Below are positions 49,001-58,729 of a DNA stretch of 64,000 nt, one piece after another. Under the pieces are notes generated by a model that was given only the letters and a program-made list of their open reading frames with translations, had not been told where the DNA came from and did no database searches. How positions within the stretch are numbered: the first letter of the stretch is position 1; each line of letters starts with the position of its first letter. Source of the DNA: Dyadobacter sp. NIV53 (GTDB lineage Bacteria; Bacteroidota; Bacteroidia; Cytophagales; Spirosomataceae); contig NZ_CP081299.1 of assembly GCF_019711195.1 (NCBI RefSeq), forward strand, positions 496,001 to 560,000, in the 5' to 3' direction. Both the position numbers and the translations under genes were made by a program.

Positions 49001-49849
49001 TTACTTAGACAGTTGCTCAAATTCTTCCTCGCTTAGTTCAATTTCGGTTGCTTTCAAATTTTCATTCAAATGTCCGACCGATTTTGTACCCGGGATTAGT
49101 AAAATATTAGGTGAGCGTTTTAAAAGCCAGGCCAACGCAATCTGGGCTGTCGTAGCATTGTGTTTTGCGGCTATATTGTTAATTTTGTCAGCCATGGAAT
49201 CGGGTCCGGATGCTAATGGAAACCATGGAATAAATGCCATTCCGCGTTGTGTTGTATAATCCAAAACATTTTCCCATTGTCTTTTGCTAAGATTGTACAG
49301 GTTTTGTACAGATACAATCGGCAATACTTTTTCAGCCTGTTCGATCTGTGCAATAGTTACTTCCGAAAGACCGACATGTTTTATTTTTCCCGCTTTCACA
49401 GCTTCGAAAACGGGTGCAAGTGTTTCTTCAACAGGGACTTTCGGATCAATCCTATGCAGCTGCCAAAGATCAATCGTGTCTACTTTTAACCGCTGTAAGC
49501 TTCCTTCGATATTCTGACGGATGAACTCAGGATCACCGTTCGGAATCCACTGGTTTGGGCCAGTCCGGTTAAATCCGCCTTTAGTCGCCACAACCACCCC
49601 GGTTGCATACGGATACAACGCATCAGCTATCAGTGTCTCGTTAAATTGCGGCCCGTAAGCTTCCGCGGTATCAATAAAATTTACTCCCGCATTCACCGCT
49701 TCCTGCAACACTTTTTTCGCATTTTCGCGGTCATCAACCTCGCCATATACGCCAAAACCTGTAAGTTGCATGGCTCCATAACCCAGGCGGTTTATTTCCA
49801 GATCGTTGCCTAACTTAAATGTCAGAGCTTTTTGTGTTGTTTCCATCAT
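49001..49849 (-). CDS. Aldo/keto reductase
   Basis: The 282-residue protein shows the AKR fold and catalytic residues: Asp60 and Tyr65 (NFIDTAEAYG), Lys90 (VVVATKGGF) and His132 (LWQLHRID). The C-terminal cofactor region IPGTKSVGHLNENL binds NADPH phosphate. Two ATGs sit next to each other, at 49849 and 49846. It probably reduces an aldehyde or ketone with NADPH. It lies 115 bases downstream of the AraC-type regulator on the same strand, which may control it. The substrate is not determined. Confidence 0.93.
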   Translation of the reverse strand: MMETTQKALTFKLGNDLEINRLGYGAMQLTGFGVYGEVDDRENAKKVLQEAVNAGVNFIDTAEAYGPQFNETLIADALYPYATGVVVATKGGFNRTGPNQWIPNGDPEFIRQNIEGSLQRLKVDTIDLWQLHRIDPKVPVEETLAPVFEAVKAGKIKHVGLSEVTIAQIEQAEKVLPIVSVQNLYNLSKRQWENVLDYTTQRGMAFIPWFPLASGPDSMADKINNIAAKHNATTAQIALAWLLKRSPNILLIPGTKSVGHLNENLKATEIELSEEEFEQLSK

Positions 49850-49964
49850 TTACTGTTAAATTAAAATTCGTAATTTTTTATACCAGAAAAGAGCATAAAA
49901 ATCAAGCCTGAAAGAGCAATTTTTGTCTACTTACTGATTCCTAACACATTTTTTTCAAGTAAGC

Positions 49965-50834
49965 TTACAAACCGGTCAGAAATTTTTTTCTATAACCCAG
50001 CGGACTGATTTTCATTCTTCTTTTAAACAACTTATAAAAGTGTGAAACATCGCCGAAACCACTTTCCAAGGCAATTTCAGCAACTGCTTTATCCGTAGCC
50101 AGTAACTGCTGTACGGCGAAATTGATGCGATAATCTATGACGGTTTCAACAAATGTCTTGTTTGTAATTCTCCTGAAATATTTACAAAATGCATTGGGCG
50201 ACATATTAACAATGGCGGCTACGGTATTCAGTGAAATTTCGTTCTGAAAATTATCCACAATATATCCCAAGGAGGCATTTATCCGCTCTATGTTATTATT
50301 AGATTGCCGGGCCACGGTACCATCCAGATCCAGTAAAATATAATCTTTTGATACTGATAAATTTTCAAGAATATCAAGCAGCATAATCATCTTGCAAAAA
50401 CCGTTTTCTTCCTGCGCCAGCAACGCCATTTTAGTATTTATTTCAACAGCAGTCTGATTGATAAATCTAACTCCGCAGGCACTCAATTTTAATAAATTGG
50501 AAATATTTACCAATTCAGGCCGGCTAAAAAATTCCGGCCCAAGAAAGCTTTTCTCAAACTGCACAACAATTGATTTTACGGGGGTCTTATTTAAAGCTAT
50601 TTCATCAGATTTCCAGGAATGTGGTAAATCTGAGCCAAGAAAAACCAGATCTCCGGAATTAAAATCTTCCATATTTTTACCCACATATCTTTTCCCATTT
50701 CCGTTAACAATCAGTGTAAGCTCAAATTCCGGATGAAAATGGTAGGGAACGGTGAACTTGTCCAGAATAAAAGTATTGACAAGAAATGAAGTATTGGATT
50801 GTGGATTAAGATTTTCAAAAAGCGCTTTTATCAT
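49965..50834 (-). CDS. AraC-family transcriptional regulator with cupin-type sensor
   Basis: The 289-residue product has an N-terminal cupin-like ligand domain (about 1-150), with FTVPYHFHPEFELTLIVNGNG and GDLVFLGSDLPHSW. Two C-terminal helix-turn-helix motifs (about 185-285) have ISLNTVAAIVNMSPNAFCKYF and AEIALESGFGDVSHFYKLFKR. It controls transcription in response to a small molecule, probably sugar-like. It is divergent from the PhyH-type dioxygenase gene with a 137-base gap and is followed by the aldo/keto reductase gene, so both are candidate targets. Confidence 0.93.
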   Translation of the reverse strand: MIKALFENLNPQSNTSFLVNTFILDKFTVPYHFHPEFELTLIVNGNGKRYVGKNMEDFNSGDLVFLGSDLPHSWKSDEIALNKTPVKSIVVQFEKSFLGPEFFSRPELVNISNLLKLSACGVRFINQTAVEINTKMALLAQEENGFCKMIMLLDILENLSVSKDYILLDLDGTVARQSNNNIERINASLGYIVDNFQNEISLNTVAAIVNMSPNAFCKYFRRITNKTFVETVIDYRINFAVQQLLATDKAVAEIALESGFGDVSHFYKLFKRRMKISPLGYRKKFLTGL

Positions 50835-50971
50835 TGCTTATATTATTCAGAAAAAACATATCTGTTCAAAAATAGATAATATACTCCATAAAAAATCCAT
50901 TTTTAGCCTAACTACTGCTGGTAAAACGACCGAAATTTGCACCTGATTATTCCTAAACCATAACTTAAAAC

Positions 50972-51793
50972 ATGCCAGCGACTTTAACTGATCCGGAATT
51001 GGCTGATTATAAAACATTATCAGCTGATGAAATTGATAGTTTCAGAAAGAATGGACATGTGACAATCTCCAATATCCTCGACCAAAACGAGGTGTCGCAT
51101 TACCGAAGCATAATTAATGATGCGACGACAAAATTCAATACCGAAAAACGTAAGCTGGAAGAAAGAGATACATATGGAAAGGCTTTTTTACAAATTACAA
51201 ATTTGTGGGAAGTTGATCAGCATGTAAAAAATTTCACACTAGCGAAACGTTTCGGGAAAATTGCAGCCGATTTATTGGGTGTCGAAAACGTCAGGATCTA
51301 TCATGACCAGGCTTTGTATAAAGAGCCCGGCGGAGGATTTACTCCCTGGCATCAGGATCAGTATTATTGGCCATTGAACACCAATAAAACGGTTACCATG
51401 TGGATGCCTCTCATTGACATTACCGAAGAAATGGGAATGCTCACTTTTGCATCCGGCTCGCATCAAAGTGGTTTTGTGGAAAATATGGCCATTTCTGATG
51501 AGTCGGAAGCAACTCTGGAAAGGTTTATTAATGAGAAAGGCTTTAAAGTTTCAAGGTCAAAATCAATGAAGGCTGGTGATGCTACCTGGCATTATGGCTG
51601 GACCTTGCATTCTGCTCCAGGTAACAAGTCTACGGAAACTATGCGGGAAGTAATGACGATTATTTTTATGGCTGAGGATGCTGAAATTACGGAGCCAGTC
51701 AACAAACATCAGGAAGCCGACCGTCAGCGCTGGCTGGGAGGCTTACCACCGGATTGCCCGGCTGCATCAGAACTGAATCCACTTGTATTGTAA
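50972..51793 (+). CDS. PhyH-family Fe(II)/2-oxoglutarate dioxygenase
   Basis: The 273-residue product shows the iron-binding triad: His127 and Asp129 in TPWHQDQYYW and distal His213 in WTLHSAPGN, with Arg near 225 as the 2-oxoglutarate salt-bridge candidate. The N-terminus DEIDSFRKNGHVTISNI is typical of the family. These soluble enzymes hydroxylate small molecules, such as acyl chains, ectoine or antibiotics. The substrate is unknown. It is divergent from the AraC regulator and is closed by a strong terminator. Confidence 0.92.
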   Translation: MPATLTDPELADYKTLSADEIDSFRKNGHVTISNILDQNEVSHYRSIINDATTKFNTEKRKLEERDTYGKAFLQITNLWEVDQHVKNFTLAKRFGKIAADLLGVENVRIYHDQALYKEPGGGFTPWHQDQYYWPLNTNKTVTMWMPLIDITEEMGMLTFASGSHQSGFVENMAISDESEATLERFINEKGFKVSRSKSMKAGDATWHYGWTLHSAPGNKSTETMREVMTIIFMAEDAEITEPVNKHQEADRQRWLGGLPPDCPAASELNPLVL

Positions 51794-51805
51794 CGCAAAA
51801 AAACG

Positions 51806-51848
51806 AAAAAGAGCCAAATTTCTCTAAATCAGAAATTTGGCTCTTTTT
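51806..51848. terminator. Bidirectional terminator
   Basis: A perfect 18-base-pair stem (core GAGCCAAATTTCT and its complement) with a 7-base loop is flanked by A and T runs. It lies between the convergent dioxygenase and Gly/Ser-rich protein genes. Confidence 0.93.
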
Positions 51849-51876
51849 AAAGTAACCCTTAATAATTAACGATTGA

Positions 51877-52509
51877 CTAGTTGTTCCTCTTGGTAGCACG
51901 GTTGCTTTCATTACCTGTAACGCCCGTTTTATTTTTCGTATTCCGCTCACTTGACCCGCTGCCGTCTTTAACACCCTCTGCAGGTTTTATAGCAGAACCT
52001 TTATAATTTGACGCTCCCTTTTGTTTATCTACAACTACGGCACCTGGTTTTAACTTGCCATCAGCCACAGCCGCACCGCCTTGGCCAATTCCTCCTGCGG
52101 CAGCACGAGACGGAGCCGCAGAACCGGCTGACTTTGAATCAGATTTCCCACCAACATTCTTACCGGTTCCGGATCCGGTTATGGGTTTCGTTGATTTATT
52201 TGTTGCCGCCGATGCTCCTTTTGGATTGTTTCCGGCTTCCCCGCCAATGCTGGCTTTCGTTCCGCTTTCTCCACCCGGATTAGTCCTTGAACCTGCATTT
52301 GTAGCTCTTCCCTTTGGTGAGGCTGTATTACTTGTTTTGCTGTTTGGATCATGGGTTCCATCCGTGGTTTTTTTATTACCTACTGTGCTTCCCTGGCTTT
52401 TATCAGTAGACGCTCCGTTTGGATTTGTCGAAATTGTAGTACTTTGTGCATACGCAGCTCCTGATAAAATCAGAAAAATAATTCCTGCATTAATGATGAC
52501 CTTTTTCAT
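51877..52509 (-). CDS. Secreted Gly/Ser/Lys-rich low-complexity protein
   Basis: I start at ATG 52509 (MKKVIINAGIIFLILSGAAYAQ, a signal peptide), giving 210 residues. The mature part is low-complexity, rich in Gly, Ser, Thr, Asn and Lys, with repeats around GSRTNPGGESGTKAS and TKPITGSGTGKNVGGKSDS. It has no recognised domain and is predicted to be disordered. It may be a surface or matrix protein. A second secreted low-complexity protein lies at 54231, so the neighbourhood may be linked to envelope structure. Confidence 0.7.
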   Translation of the reverse strand: MKKVIINAGIIFLILSGAAYAQSTTISTNPNGASTDKSQGSTVGNKKTTDGTHDPNSKTSNTASPKGRATNAGSRTNPGGESGTKASIGGEAGNNPKGASAATNKSTKPITGSGTGKNVGGKSDSKSAGSAAPSRAAAGGIGQGGAAVADGKLKPGAVVVDKQKGASNYKGSAIKPAEGVKDGSGSSERNTKNKTGVTGNESNRATKRNN

Positions 52510-52635
52510 TTTGATTTTTATAATGTTGAATAAAATGATCACTGTTAAGATTATTCAGTTGATAAATAACTATTCCAGACTTATACGTTTTGACAATGTA
52601 TATTTGAAAAAATCAGTATGAAATTCTAATTTTAA

Positions 52636-53400
52636 TTAAGCAGTTAGTAGGGTGACGAAATTATTCAAAGTCTGTAAATTTTTAATTGCGTCGCCCATTG
52701 TGTTGTTAAAATATACATAGACCGTTTTTCCCTCAGCACTCCAGTCCTGTATGTATTGTGCATATTCGTGCAGGAAATCCTCGCTATAACTTCCTTTATA
52801 GTCCCCATCCGGGCCGTGAAATCTGAGGTATATATTTTCTCTGGTGTCCATTATTGGTGTAGCGGATGAAGGTTTATCATGAATTACCAGATCCATTTTA
52901 TAATCACCTAGCAAGTCGGTCATTTCTTCATGATACCAGCTTATATGCCGGAATTCCAGAAACACCTTCCATTGCCTGGCGCTGTTAGCTTCATTGATAT
53001 CAATTAATAATTTTTCCAGTTGCCCGATTTTATTGATTTTAAGACTTGGGGGAAACTGTACCAACAGGCAACCCTTCTTGTTACCAGCCAGATCTATTGT
53101 CCGGATAAAACGATCCACATCTTCGGCTTTAAAAGTAAGGCCTTTTGCATGTGTAATTTCCCTCCATAATTTGAAAGTAAACCGAAATTCATCCGGAACG
53201 CTTTCAGCCCATTTCTGCACAGTAGCTGCCATCGGGACTTTATAAAACGAACTGTTTATTTCAATACTGTTAAATAACGAAGCATAATAAGCCAGTCTGC
53301 TCTTATCCTGAAATTCCGGCGGGTACATTTGTTTGTTGGGTACAGGAAGTACCAGCCCGCTCGTCCCTGCATATACCAATGCTGGCTTATTATGATCCAT
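52636..53400 (-). CDS. DUF72 family protein
   Basis: The 254-residue protein shows the DUF72 (YecE-like) pattern: an early strand with AGTSGLVLP, LAYYASLFNSIEINSSFYKVP, a central FRFTFKLWREITHAKGL, then FLEFRHISWYHEEM and YLRFHGPDGDYKGSYSEDFL. The fold is a TIM barrel, probably hydrolytic. The reaction is not established. It is followed on the same strand by the low-complexity protein gene after about 126 bases. Confidence 0.92.
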   Translation of the reverse strand: MDHNKPALVYAGTSGLVLPVPNKQMYPPEFQDKSRLAYYASLFNSIEINSSFYKVPMAATVQKWAESVPDEFRFTFKLWREITHAKGLTFKAEDVDRFIRTIDLAGNKKGCLLVQFPPSLKINKIGQLEKLLIDINEANSARQWKVFLEFRHISWYHEEMTDLLGDYKMDLVIHDKPSSATPIMDTRENIYLRFHGPDGDYKGSYSEDFLHEYAQYIQDWSAEGKTVYVYFNNTMGDAIKNLQTLNNFVTLLTA

Positions 53401-53421
53401 TTATCAATTGGTTTTCCTGAT

Positions 53422-53883
53422 TTATTTTAAATGCTTTCTCAACTCTTTGATTGTAAGTGCAGTTACCAATCCACCGAAAAGGTACCAGGCAACCGTCAGT
53501 ATTTTTGTCTTGTCTGTTCTGGTTACAGGAGCATCACTTAATCCCATCGGTTTGGTTAGCGTCAAGGCACCTGCTCCGGCGACCAAACCATAACCAGCAC
53601 CGCGTAAAAGCAGATGTTTCTTTTTGCCCATACCTATTAAACTGTAATATAATGCATTGCTTAATATGTCTCCTGCCAGTGTAGCGGCATATAAAGCGTT
53701 TCCTTGAAGTGGCTGTACCCCAACACCTTTTGCAATTTTTGTTAACGCTTCCTCTCCTACCAAATCCACTCTTGGCGCATTATGGTCAAGGTGTTTAATA
53801 CTTTCATGTAAAATATTAAGCGCAACAGCTCCTGCCAGTCCTCCGGCAATATTGGTTATTCCATTCATTGTTTTGTCTATCAT
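53422..53883 (-). CDS. Small membrane-associated protein, unknown function
   Basis: The 153-residue product has two or three hydrophobic stretches: NIAGGLAGAVALNIL near residue 10, LLLRGAGYGLVAGAGAL near 95 and ILTVAWYLFGGLVTALTI near 130. The hydrophilic middle (HNAPRVDLVGEEALTKIAKG) is also suggestive of a conserved small protein. I do not recognise the family. It ends 21 bases before the DUF72 gene starts, on the same strand, and is probably co-transcribed with it. Confidence 0.65.
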   Translation of the reverse strand: MIDKTMNGITNIAGGLAGAVALNILHESIKHLDHNAPRVDLVGEEALTKIAKGVGVQPLQGNALYAATLAGDILSNALYYSLIGMGKKKHLLLRGAGYGLVAGAGALTLTKPMGLSDAPVTRTDKTKILTVAWYLFGGLVTALTIKELRKHLK

Positions 53884-54230
53884 TTTGAGATGAAATATTT
53901 GTCAGTTAACAAAACTATACCATGCTTTTAATGTTTGATTCAGAATGGAAAAGTTGGGGATATTAATGCAGATTGAAATTACAAATAGAAACACCTATTG
54001 ACCAATGTTCCCAATGGTGTCATCCAATTATTTTGAAGAAGATTTTTTGATTCCGAAATCAAAATATGCACAAGCCTCATATATTTCCTGAATTTAGGAA
54101 AGAATTTTACAAATAATAAATTTCGAATTAGTGTTAAAGAATCCCAAAATCTGACAAAAAAATCCGGTCGTTTTATGTAAAACTGACCGGACAAGGGAAC
54201 ATTAAATAGTAAGATTTTATATTAATAAAA

Positions 54231-54803
54231 CTATTTTTGACCATCTGGTTTCTTACTGTTCATTTTTTTAGAACCTTTTACTTTCTTGTCATTAGTGCTG
54301 CCGGATTGTGTTGCGGAAACATTGCTGCTATCCGGAGCCTGTGTTGCGCTTCCCGCAGTGCCCGTTGCCAGCGGCCAAGCGGAAGTACCTTGCGAACTAT
54401 TCCCCTGCGATTGCGTTTGCGTAGTATTTTCACTAGTCGATGGGCTTTGTGACAGATTCGAACTTCCTTGTGTATCGGCCTTTTGTGTTGAATTTACATT
54501 GCCTGCCTGATTTTTATTTTTTAAGGTGTCACCAGCCGGAGCCTGCGTTGTGCTACCCGCAGTGCCTGTTGCCATTGGCCAAGCGGACGTTCCCTGTGCG
54601 CTGTTCCCCTGCGACTGCGTTGTATTCTCAGTAGTTCCGGTACTTTGAGAGTCATTGTTTTGCTGACTGCTGCCGGGTTGTACAGGAGTTACACTCTGGG
54701 TACTTGTAGTTGTAGACTTTGTTGTATTGGTATTGGACTGTGCAAATACCGTTGCAGATGTAACCAATAAAAAAACACCTGCGCCTGTTACTAACTTTTT
54801 CAT
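54231..54803 (-). CDS. Secreted Ser/Thr/Gln-rich protein with an internal duplication
   Basis: The 190-residue product has a signal peptide (MKKLVTGAGVFLLVTSATVFAQ). The mature chain is rich in Ser, Thr, Gln and Asn. It contains two copies of a roughly 33-residue unit, QGNSAQGTSAWPMATGTAG and QGNSSQGTSAWPLATGTAG, each followed by a TQAP tail. The tail is basic (KKVKGSKKMNSKKPDGQK). No enzyme domain is visible. It resembles disordered surface or matrix proteins. Function is unknown. Confidence 0.7.
   Translation of the reverse strand: MKKLVTGAGVFLLVTSATVFAQSNTNTTKSTTTSTQSVTPVQPGSSQQNNDSQSTGTTENTTQSQGNSAQGTSAWPMATGTAGSTTQAPAGDTLKNKNQAGNVNSTQKADTQGSSNLSQSPSTSENTTQTQSQGNSSQGTSAWPLATGTAGSATQAPDSSNVSATQSGSTNDKKVKGSKKMNSKKPDGQK
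54332..54630. repeat. Duplicated ~95-100-base unit inside the Ser/Thr/Gln-rich gene
   Basis: Copy one is at 54332-54431 and copy two at 54536-54630 on the plus strand, offset by 204 bases. They share most bases, including the CCGGAGCCTG start and the CCAAGCGGA/CCCCTGCGA blocks. The differences are mainly third-position changes, so the copies have diverged under coding constraint. Confidence 0.75.
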
Positions 54804-55044
54804 AAGATTCGAATATTTTATAAATGTATAGAATTTTTATGTCTTTTTGTGTAAACACTACAAGAATTATTCCAGTAAATAATTCTCCATCTCAATATTC
54901 ATATGCAAGGCAGAATCGGGAACCTGCTTACAACAAATTTGATATACATCTGTAAGGAAATTAAATTAAACAATGTAACCGGTCATCCTAAATATTAGAT
55001 TTCACGTAGGTATCCCTGAAAATCTAAAAACTAACATTCAACGT

Positions 55045-56204
55045 ATGAAATTGAAATCATTAAAAAATCAGGCAAAGACCTCTAAATATTTAAAGGGCGC
55101 TTTTGCTGGTATACTGGCCTGCGGCCTGTTATCAGCTTGCGGCGGATCTTCGGATAAAGGCTCACAAACCGATTCGCTGACAACTGAAAAAGATACAGCT
55201 GCTGCTATAAAATCTGTGAAGCCATTGGGCGAAGCTCCGGCCTGGGCACCAGATATAAAACCTGAAATGCAGGCAGTTATAGAAAAACTGATGAGCTACA
55301 AGGATGCGCCTATTCCAAATCTTACTGCACAAGAAGCCCGGAAAAACCATACTCCGACTAACGCTGTGATGGATTTGATCAAGGAAAATAATATTCCGGT
55401 CCCTGCGCCGATGGTCGACACAACCGGAAAAAAATTCCGGTAAAAGGCGGCAACATTCATGCAAGAATTTATACACCAAAAACCGGTTCGGCGTCATTTC
55501 CTGTGATCGTTTATTTCCATGGCGGTGGTTTTGTGATTGCTGATTTGGATGTTTATGATGCATCTGCCAGGGGACTAGCCGAACAGACAGGTGCCGTTGT
55601 GGTTTCTGTTGCCTACCGTCTGGCTCCCGAACATAAATTCCCAACTGCGCATGAAGATGCTTATGCAGCTTATCTGTGGACACTGAAAAATGTCGAATCC
55701 TTAAAAGGTGACCCTAAAATGATAGCCGTTGCCGGGGAAAGTGCAGGTGGAAACCTGGCCGCCAATGTAAGTATGATGGCTAGGGACAAAGGGGTTGCAA
55801 TTCCGGTACACCAGCTGCTGGTATACCCGGTATCCGGTTCTGATATGAATACAGAATCATATCAAAAGTATGCTGCGGCCAAACCACTGGACAAACCAAT
55901 GATGGAATGGTTTGTAAAAAACTACCTGAATAACATGGGAGAAGCAAAAGATCCAAGAATTAGTTTGGTCAATGCGAATCTGAAAGGGCTCCCGAATACC
56001 ACGATTATTTTAGCAGAAATTGATCCGCTCCAAAGTGAAGGTGAATTATTGGGAGAAAAATTGAAGGCAGCCGGCGTTAAAATTGAAAGCAAACTTTTCT
56101 CAGGTGTGACACATGAATTTTTTGGCATGTCAGCTTTGGTTCCGGAAGCAAAAGATGCTCAGGCATTTGCCACAGACGAACTGAAAAAAGCTTTTAAAAA
56201 ATAG
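55045..56204 (+). pseudogene. Lipoprotein alpha/beta-hydrolase (HSL-type esterase), frameshifted
   Basis: A lipoprotein signal (GILACGLLSACGGSS, lipidated Cys near residue 32) starts at 55045. The catalytic part continues in another frame to 56204. Adding one A to the A7 run at 55428-55434 gives GKKIPVKGGNIHARIYTP and a protein of about 386 residues. Catalytic features are YFHGGGFVIADL (oxyanion HGGG), VAGESAGGNLAANV (Ser nucleophile), LAEIDPLQSEG (Asp) and TGVTHEFFG (His). It matches hormone-sensitive-lipase-type esterases. The enzyme is envelope-anchored. The break fits the missing-base pattern here. Confidence 0.9.
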
Positions 56205-56226
56205 ATTAAGCAAAATGTTTTTTTCC

Positions 56227-56261
56227 TGCCCGTTCAACGCTGAAAAGATGTTGGACGGGCA
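56227..56261. terminator. Hairpin between convergent esterase and TonB receptor genes
   Basis: A 12-base-pair stem (TGCCCGTTCAAC paired with GTTGGACGGGCA, one mismatch pair of the G-T type) with an 11-base loop lies just before the stop codon of the receptor gene at 56263. Confidence 0.8.
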
Positions 56262-56262
56262 T

Positions 56263-58695
56263 TTATAATTTAAGGCCGACTGTCAGGTAAGCCGTTGTAC
56301 CATCACTTGGAATAATACCGGGACCAGGGAAACCCAGAGCTCTTCTGGTAAAATATTTTTCATTCAGTACGTTATTCACACTCAGGCTGAAACTCAATTT
56401 CTTCAACTGATAATTGGCAGTCCAATCAACCAGTTTATAAGCCAGGATCTCACCTACCAGGCCATCCGAGGTATGCAGGGAATTGTATGCATCGGTATAC
56501 TGCTCACTCGTATATGCAAGCTGAAGTGTCGTCCCAAAGCGACCTTTTTTATAAGTCAAGCCAGCGCGTGTAATCATTTTTGGCGCAAATTCTACCTGTT
56601 TGCCTACAATGAGCGTCGTCAACAATGGATTGAGCGCTTTGGTATAAGCTGCATCGGTGTATGCAACACTGGCAAAAAATGACAGATCACCAGTAGATTC
56701 AGACATTCCTGCGAAACGGAAGAAATTAACTTCGCCGTAAGCTTCCACACCTCTGCTTCTCGACCTGCCCACATTGGTGCGATAACGGATCACTTCCAAA
56801 CCATCGTCACTTGCTTTCCGGATGATACCGATACGGTTGTTATAATCCAGATAATATGAACTCAGGTCGAAATTAAGCCAGTTTTTAAATTGTCCCCTGA
56901 ATCCCAGATCAGCATTGAACCCGGTCACATCTTTCAGATTGGGGTCCACCTGAAAGTTTGGTGTACGAACCTGGATATCGGAATAATTAACCGGGCTGTA
57001 ATTTTGGGAAATATTAAAATAGATTTCCGATTTAGGAGAAATAGCATGATTGACCCCAATTCCGAACAATGGAAATGAACGCGTTTTCTGTTCCCTGCCT
57101 TCCACAATGGCATTCGTTTCGGCAGCTACGCTGTATCCTTTTGAATTTGTATTGATATATTCCAATCGAAAACCAGGTGTAATGCTCCATTTTTCATTCA
57201 ACCACAAAACATTTTCAGCAAAAAAGGCAAGATTATGCGATGGAAATAAATAATCAAATTCATCGACTTTTTCCGAATCGGGAAAGTTGAAATTAGCGTC
57301 TTTTCCCTCAAAACCAGAACCCTGCATTTTATGGGTATTTCCCTGAAAATAACGTGCACCAGCTAAAAAGGAAGAAACTTTTCCGGCCAGTTTGTAACGG
57401 TGAAGTAACCGGATTTCAGTCCCCCAATTGTTGTAATGGTCATACGTTAGTTGCCTGCGGTTTGTCGTATCCGTTTTGTCCCGCAGCGGATTAATGATAT
57501 TACCAATGGAACCGCGCTGTGCGATAAGCCCGTAAGTTCTCAGGTTCAATTTGGTTTTTTCCGTGATCTGATAATCTGCGTGAAAAGCAGGAATCAACCA
57601 TTTTGCCTTAAACCAGTTTCCATTCCGGTAACTGGCTCTTGGATTTTCTTCAAACTGTACGTCTGTCAAGCCACCCGGTTGTTTCATCAGATAATCCATC
57701 ATGGTCAGTTCCGCACCAATTTTCAGTTTTGACGCAACATCCCAGGATAATGCGGCATAGCCGGTATTGAGATTAAAATTAGTATTGTCCCGCCAGCCAT
57801 CACCTTGTTTATGCTGGTAAAATGCATAGTAATTTAGCTTTCCAATTTGTCCGCCTATGGCATTAAAAGAATTAAAAAGGCCATAAGTGCCCAACGTCTG
57901 CCGACTATCCAATTCGAATTTTTTATCAGAATTTCCTTTCCTAAACTGGAAATTAAGCAAACCCCCGAACTGGGTTCCATATTGCAATGAAGCAGCACCA
58001 CGAACAATTTCAATGCGGCTGATTGCTTCTGCCGGCGGTGTATAATAACTTTCCGGATAACCGATAGGGTCTGCCGAAATATCGTAGCCATTCTGCCGGG
58101 AATTAAATTCAGTAGTCCGGTTTGGGTTCAAACCACGTGTGGCAACACCCAGCTGAATTCCATAAGAATCATTTTCAACAATGTTCACGCCCGGAACACG
58201 TGCATATATCTGGCGTGCATTGTTGGTCGCTAAATTTGCATTAAGTCCCTGTAAAACAATAACTTCATTTTTCTTACCAGCATATATCGCCATATTTTCA
58301 ACATCAGCCAGCCGGCGCAGTCCGTTAATATCCTGTTTCTGATCAATCACGTCAAGTTCTTTCAACTGCCGGGTGACGGAGCTTAATACAAAATCAACCG
58401 ACAAATCTGTTTCTGAAATTTCAACGATCTGATTAACAGAAGCATAACCAAGAGAAGAAACTATAAAAGTATGTTTGCCAGGTTTATGTTCAAATGAATA
58501 TTGGCCCAATGAATCCGCCACAAAACTTAGTTTCGAGCTTTTTACAAGAATCCGGGCGTAGGGAATACCATAGTTGCCAGAATCAGTAATTTTCCCCGAA
58601 ACCACTATATTTTGAGCAGATACTGTTGCCAGCAAAGCATGAATCAAAATGAGAACAAAAGATGCAATTCCTTTTTGTAAAATATTTTTTCCCAC
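56263..58695 (-). CDS. TonB-dependent outer-membrane receptor
   Basis: The 810-residue product has a signal peptide. A carboxypeptidase-regulatory-like domain (about 30-115, VVSGKITDSGNYGIPYARI) is followed by the plug (about 130-240, ARQIYARVPGVNIVEND and ISRIEIVRGAASLQYGTQFGG) and a 22-strand-type beta-barrel to the C-terminus (AYLTVGLKL). It takes up a ligand across the outer membrane using TonB energy. It is the last gene of a minus-strand cluster with two imelysins, a di-haem oxidoreductase and an HTTM protein, suggesting iron or haem-related uptake. It resembles FecA-type receptors. The ligand is not determined. Confidence 0.94.
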   Translation of the reverse strand: MGKNILQKGIASFVLILIHALLATVSAQNIVVSGKITDSGNYGIPYARILVKSSKLSFVADSLGQYSFEHKPGKHTFIVSSLGYASVNQIVEISETDLSVDFVLSSVTRQLKELDVIDQKQDINGLRRLADVENMAIYAGKKNEVIVLQGLNANLATNNARQIYARVPGVNIVENDSYGIQLGVATRGLNPNRTTEFNSRQNGYDISADPIGYPESYYTPPAEAISRIEIVRGAASLQYGTQFGGLLNFQFRKGNSDKKFELDSRQTLGTYGLFNSFNAIGGQIGKLNYYAFYQHKQGDGWRDNTNFNLNTGYAALSWDVASKLKIGAELTMMDYLMKQPGGLTDVQFEENPRASYRNGNWFKAKWLIPAFHADYQITEKTKLNLRTYGLIAQRGSIGNIINPLRDKTDTTNRRQLTYDHYNNWGTEIRLLHRYKLAGKVSSFLAGARYFQGNTHKMQGSGFEGKDANFNFPDSEKVDEFDYLFPSHNLAFFAENVLWLNEKWSITPGFRLEYINTNSKGYSVAAETNAIVEGREQKTRSFPLFGIGVNHAISPKSEIYFNISQNYSPVNYSDIQVRTPNFQVDPNLKDVTGFNADLGFRGQFKNWLNFDLSSYYLDYNNRIGIIRKASDDGLEVIRYRTNVGRSRSRGVEAYGEVNFFRFAGMSESTGDLSFFASVAYTDAAYTKALNPLLTTLIVGKQVEFAPKMITRAGLTYKKGRFGTTLQLAYTSEQYTDAYNSLHTSDGLVGEILAYKLVDWTANYQLKKLSFSLSVNNVLNEKYFTRRALGFPGPGIIPSDGTTAYLTVGLKL

Positions 58696-58729
58696 GTATG
58701 TCTAATTAAATTGAATTAAGATTTTACAC

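Noticed and set aside
54332..54630. CRISPR array candidate
   Set aside because: There are only two copies of about 95-100 bases, and they are inside a reading frame with third-position differences.
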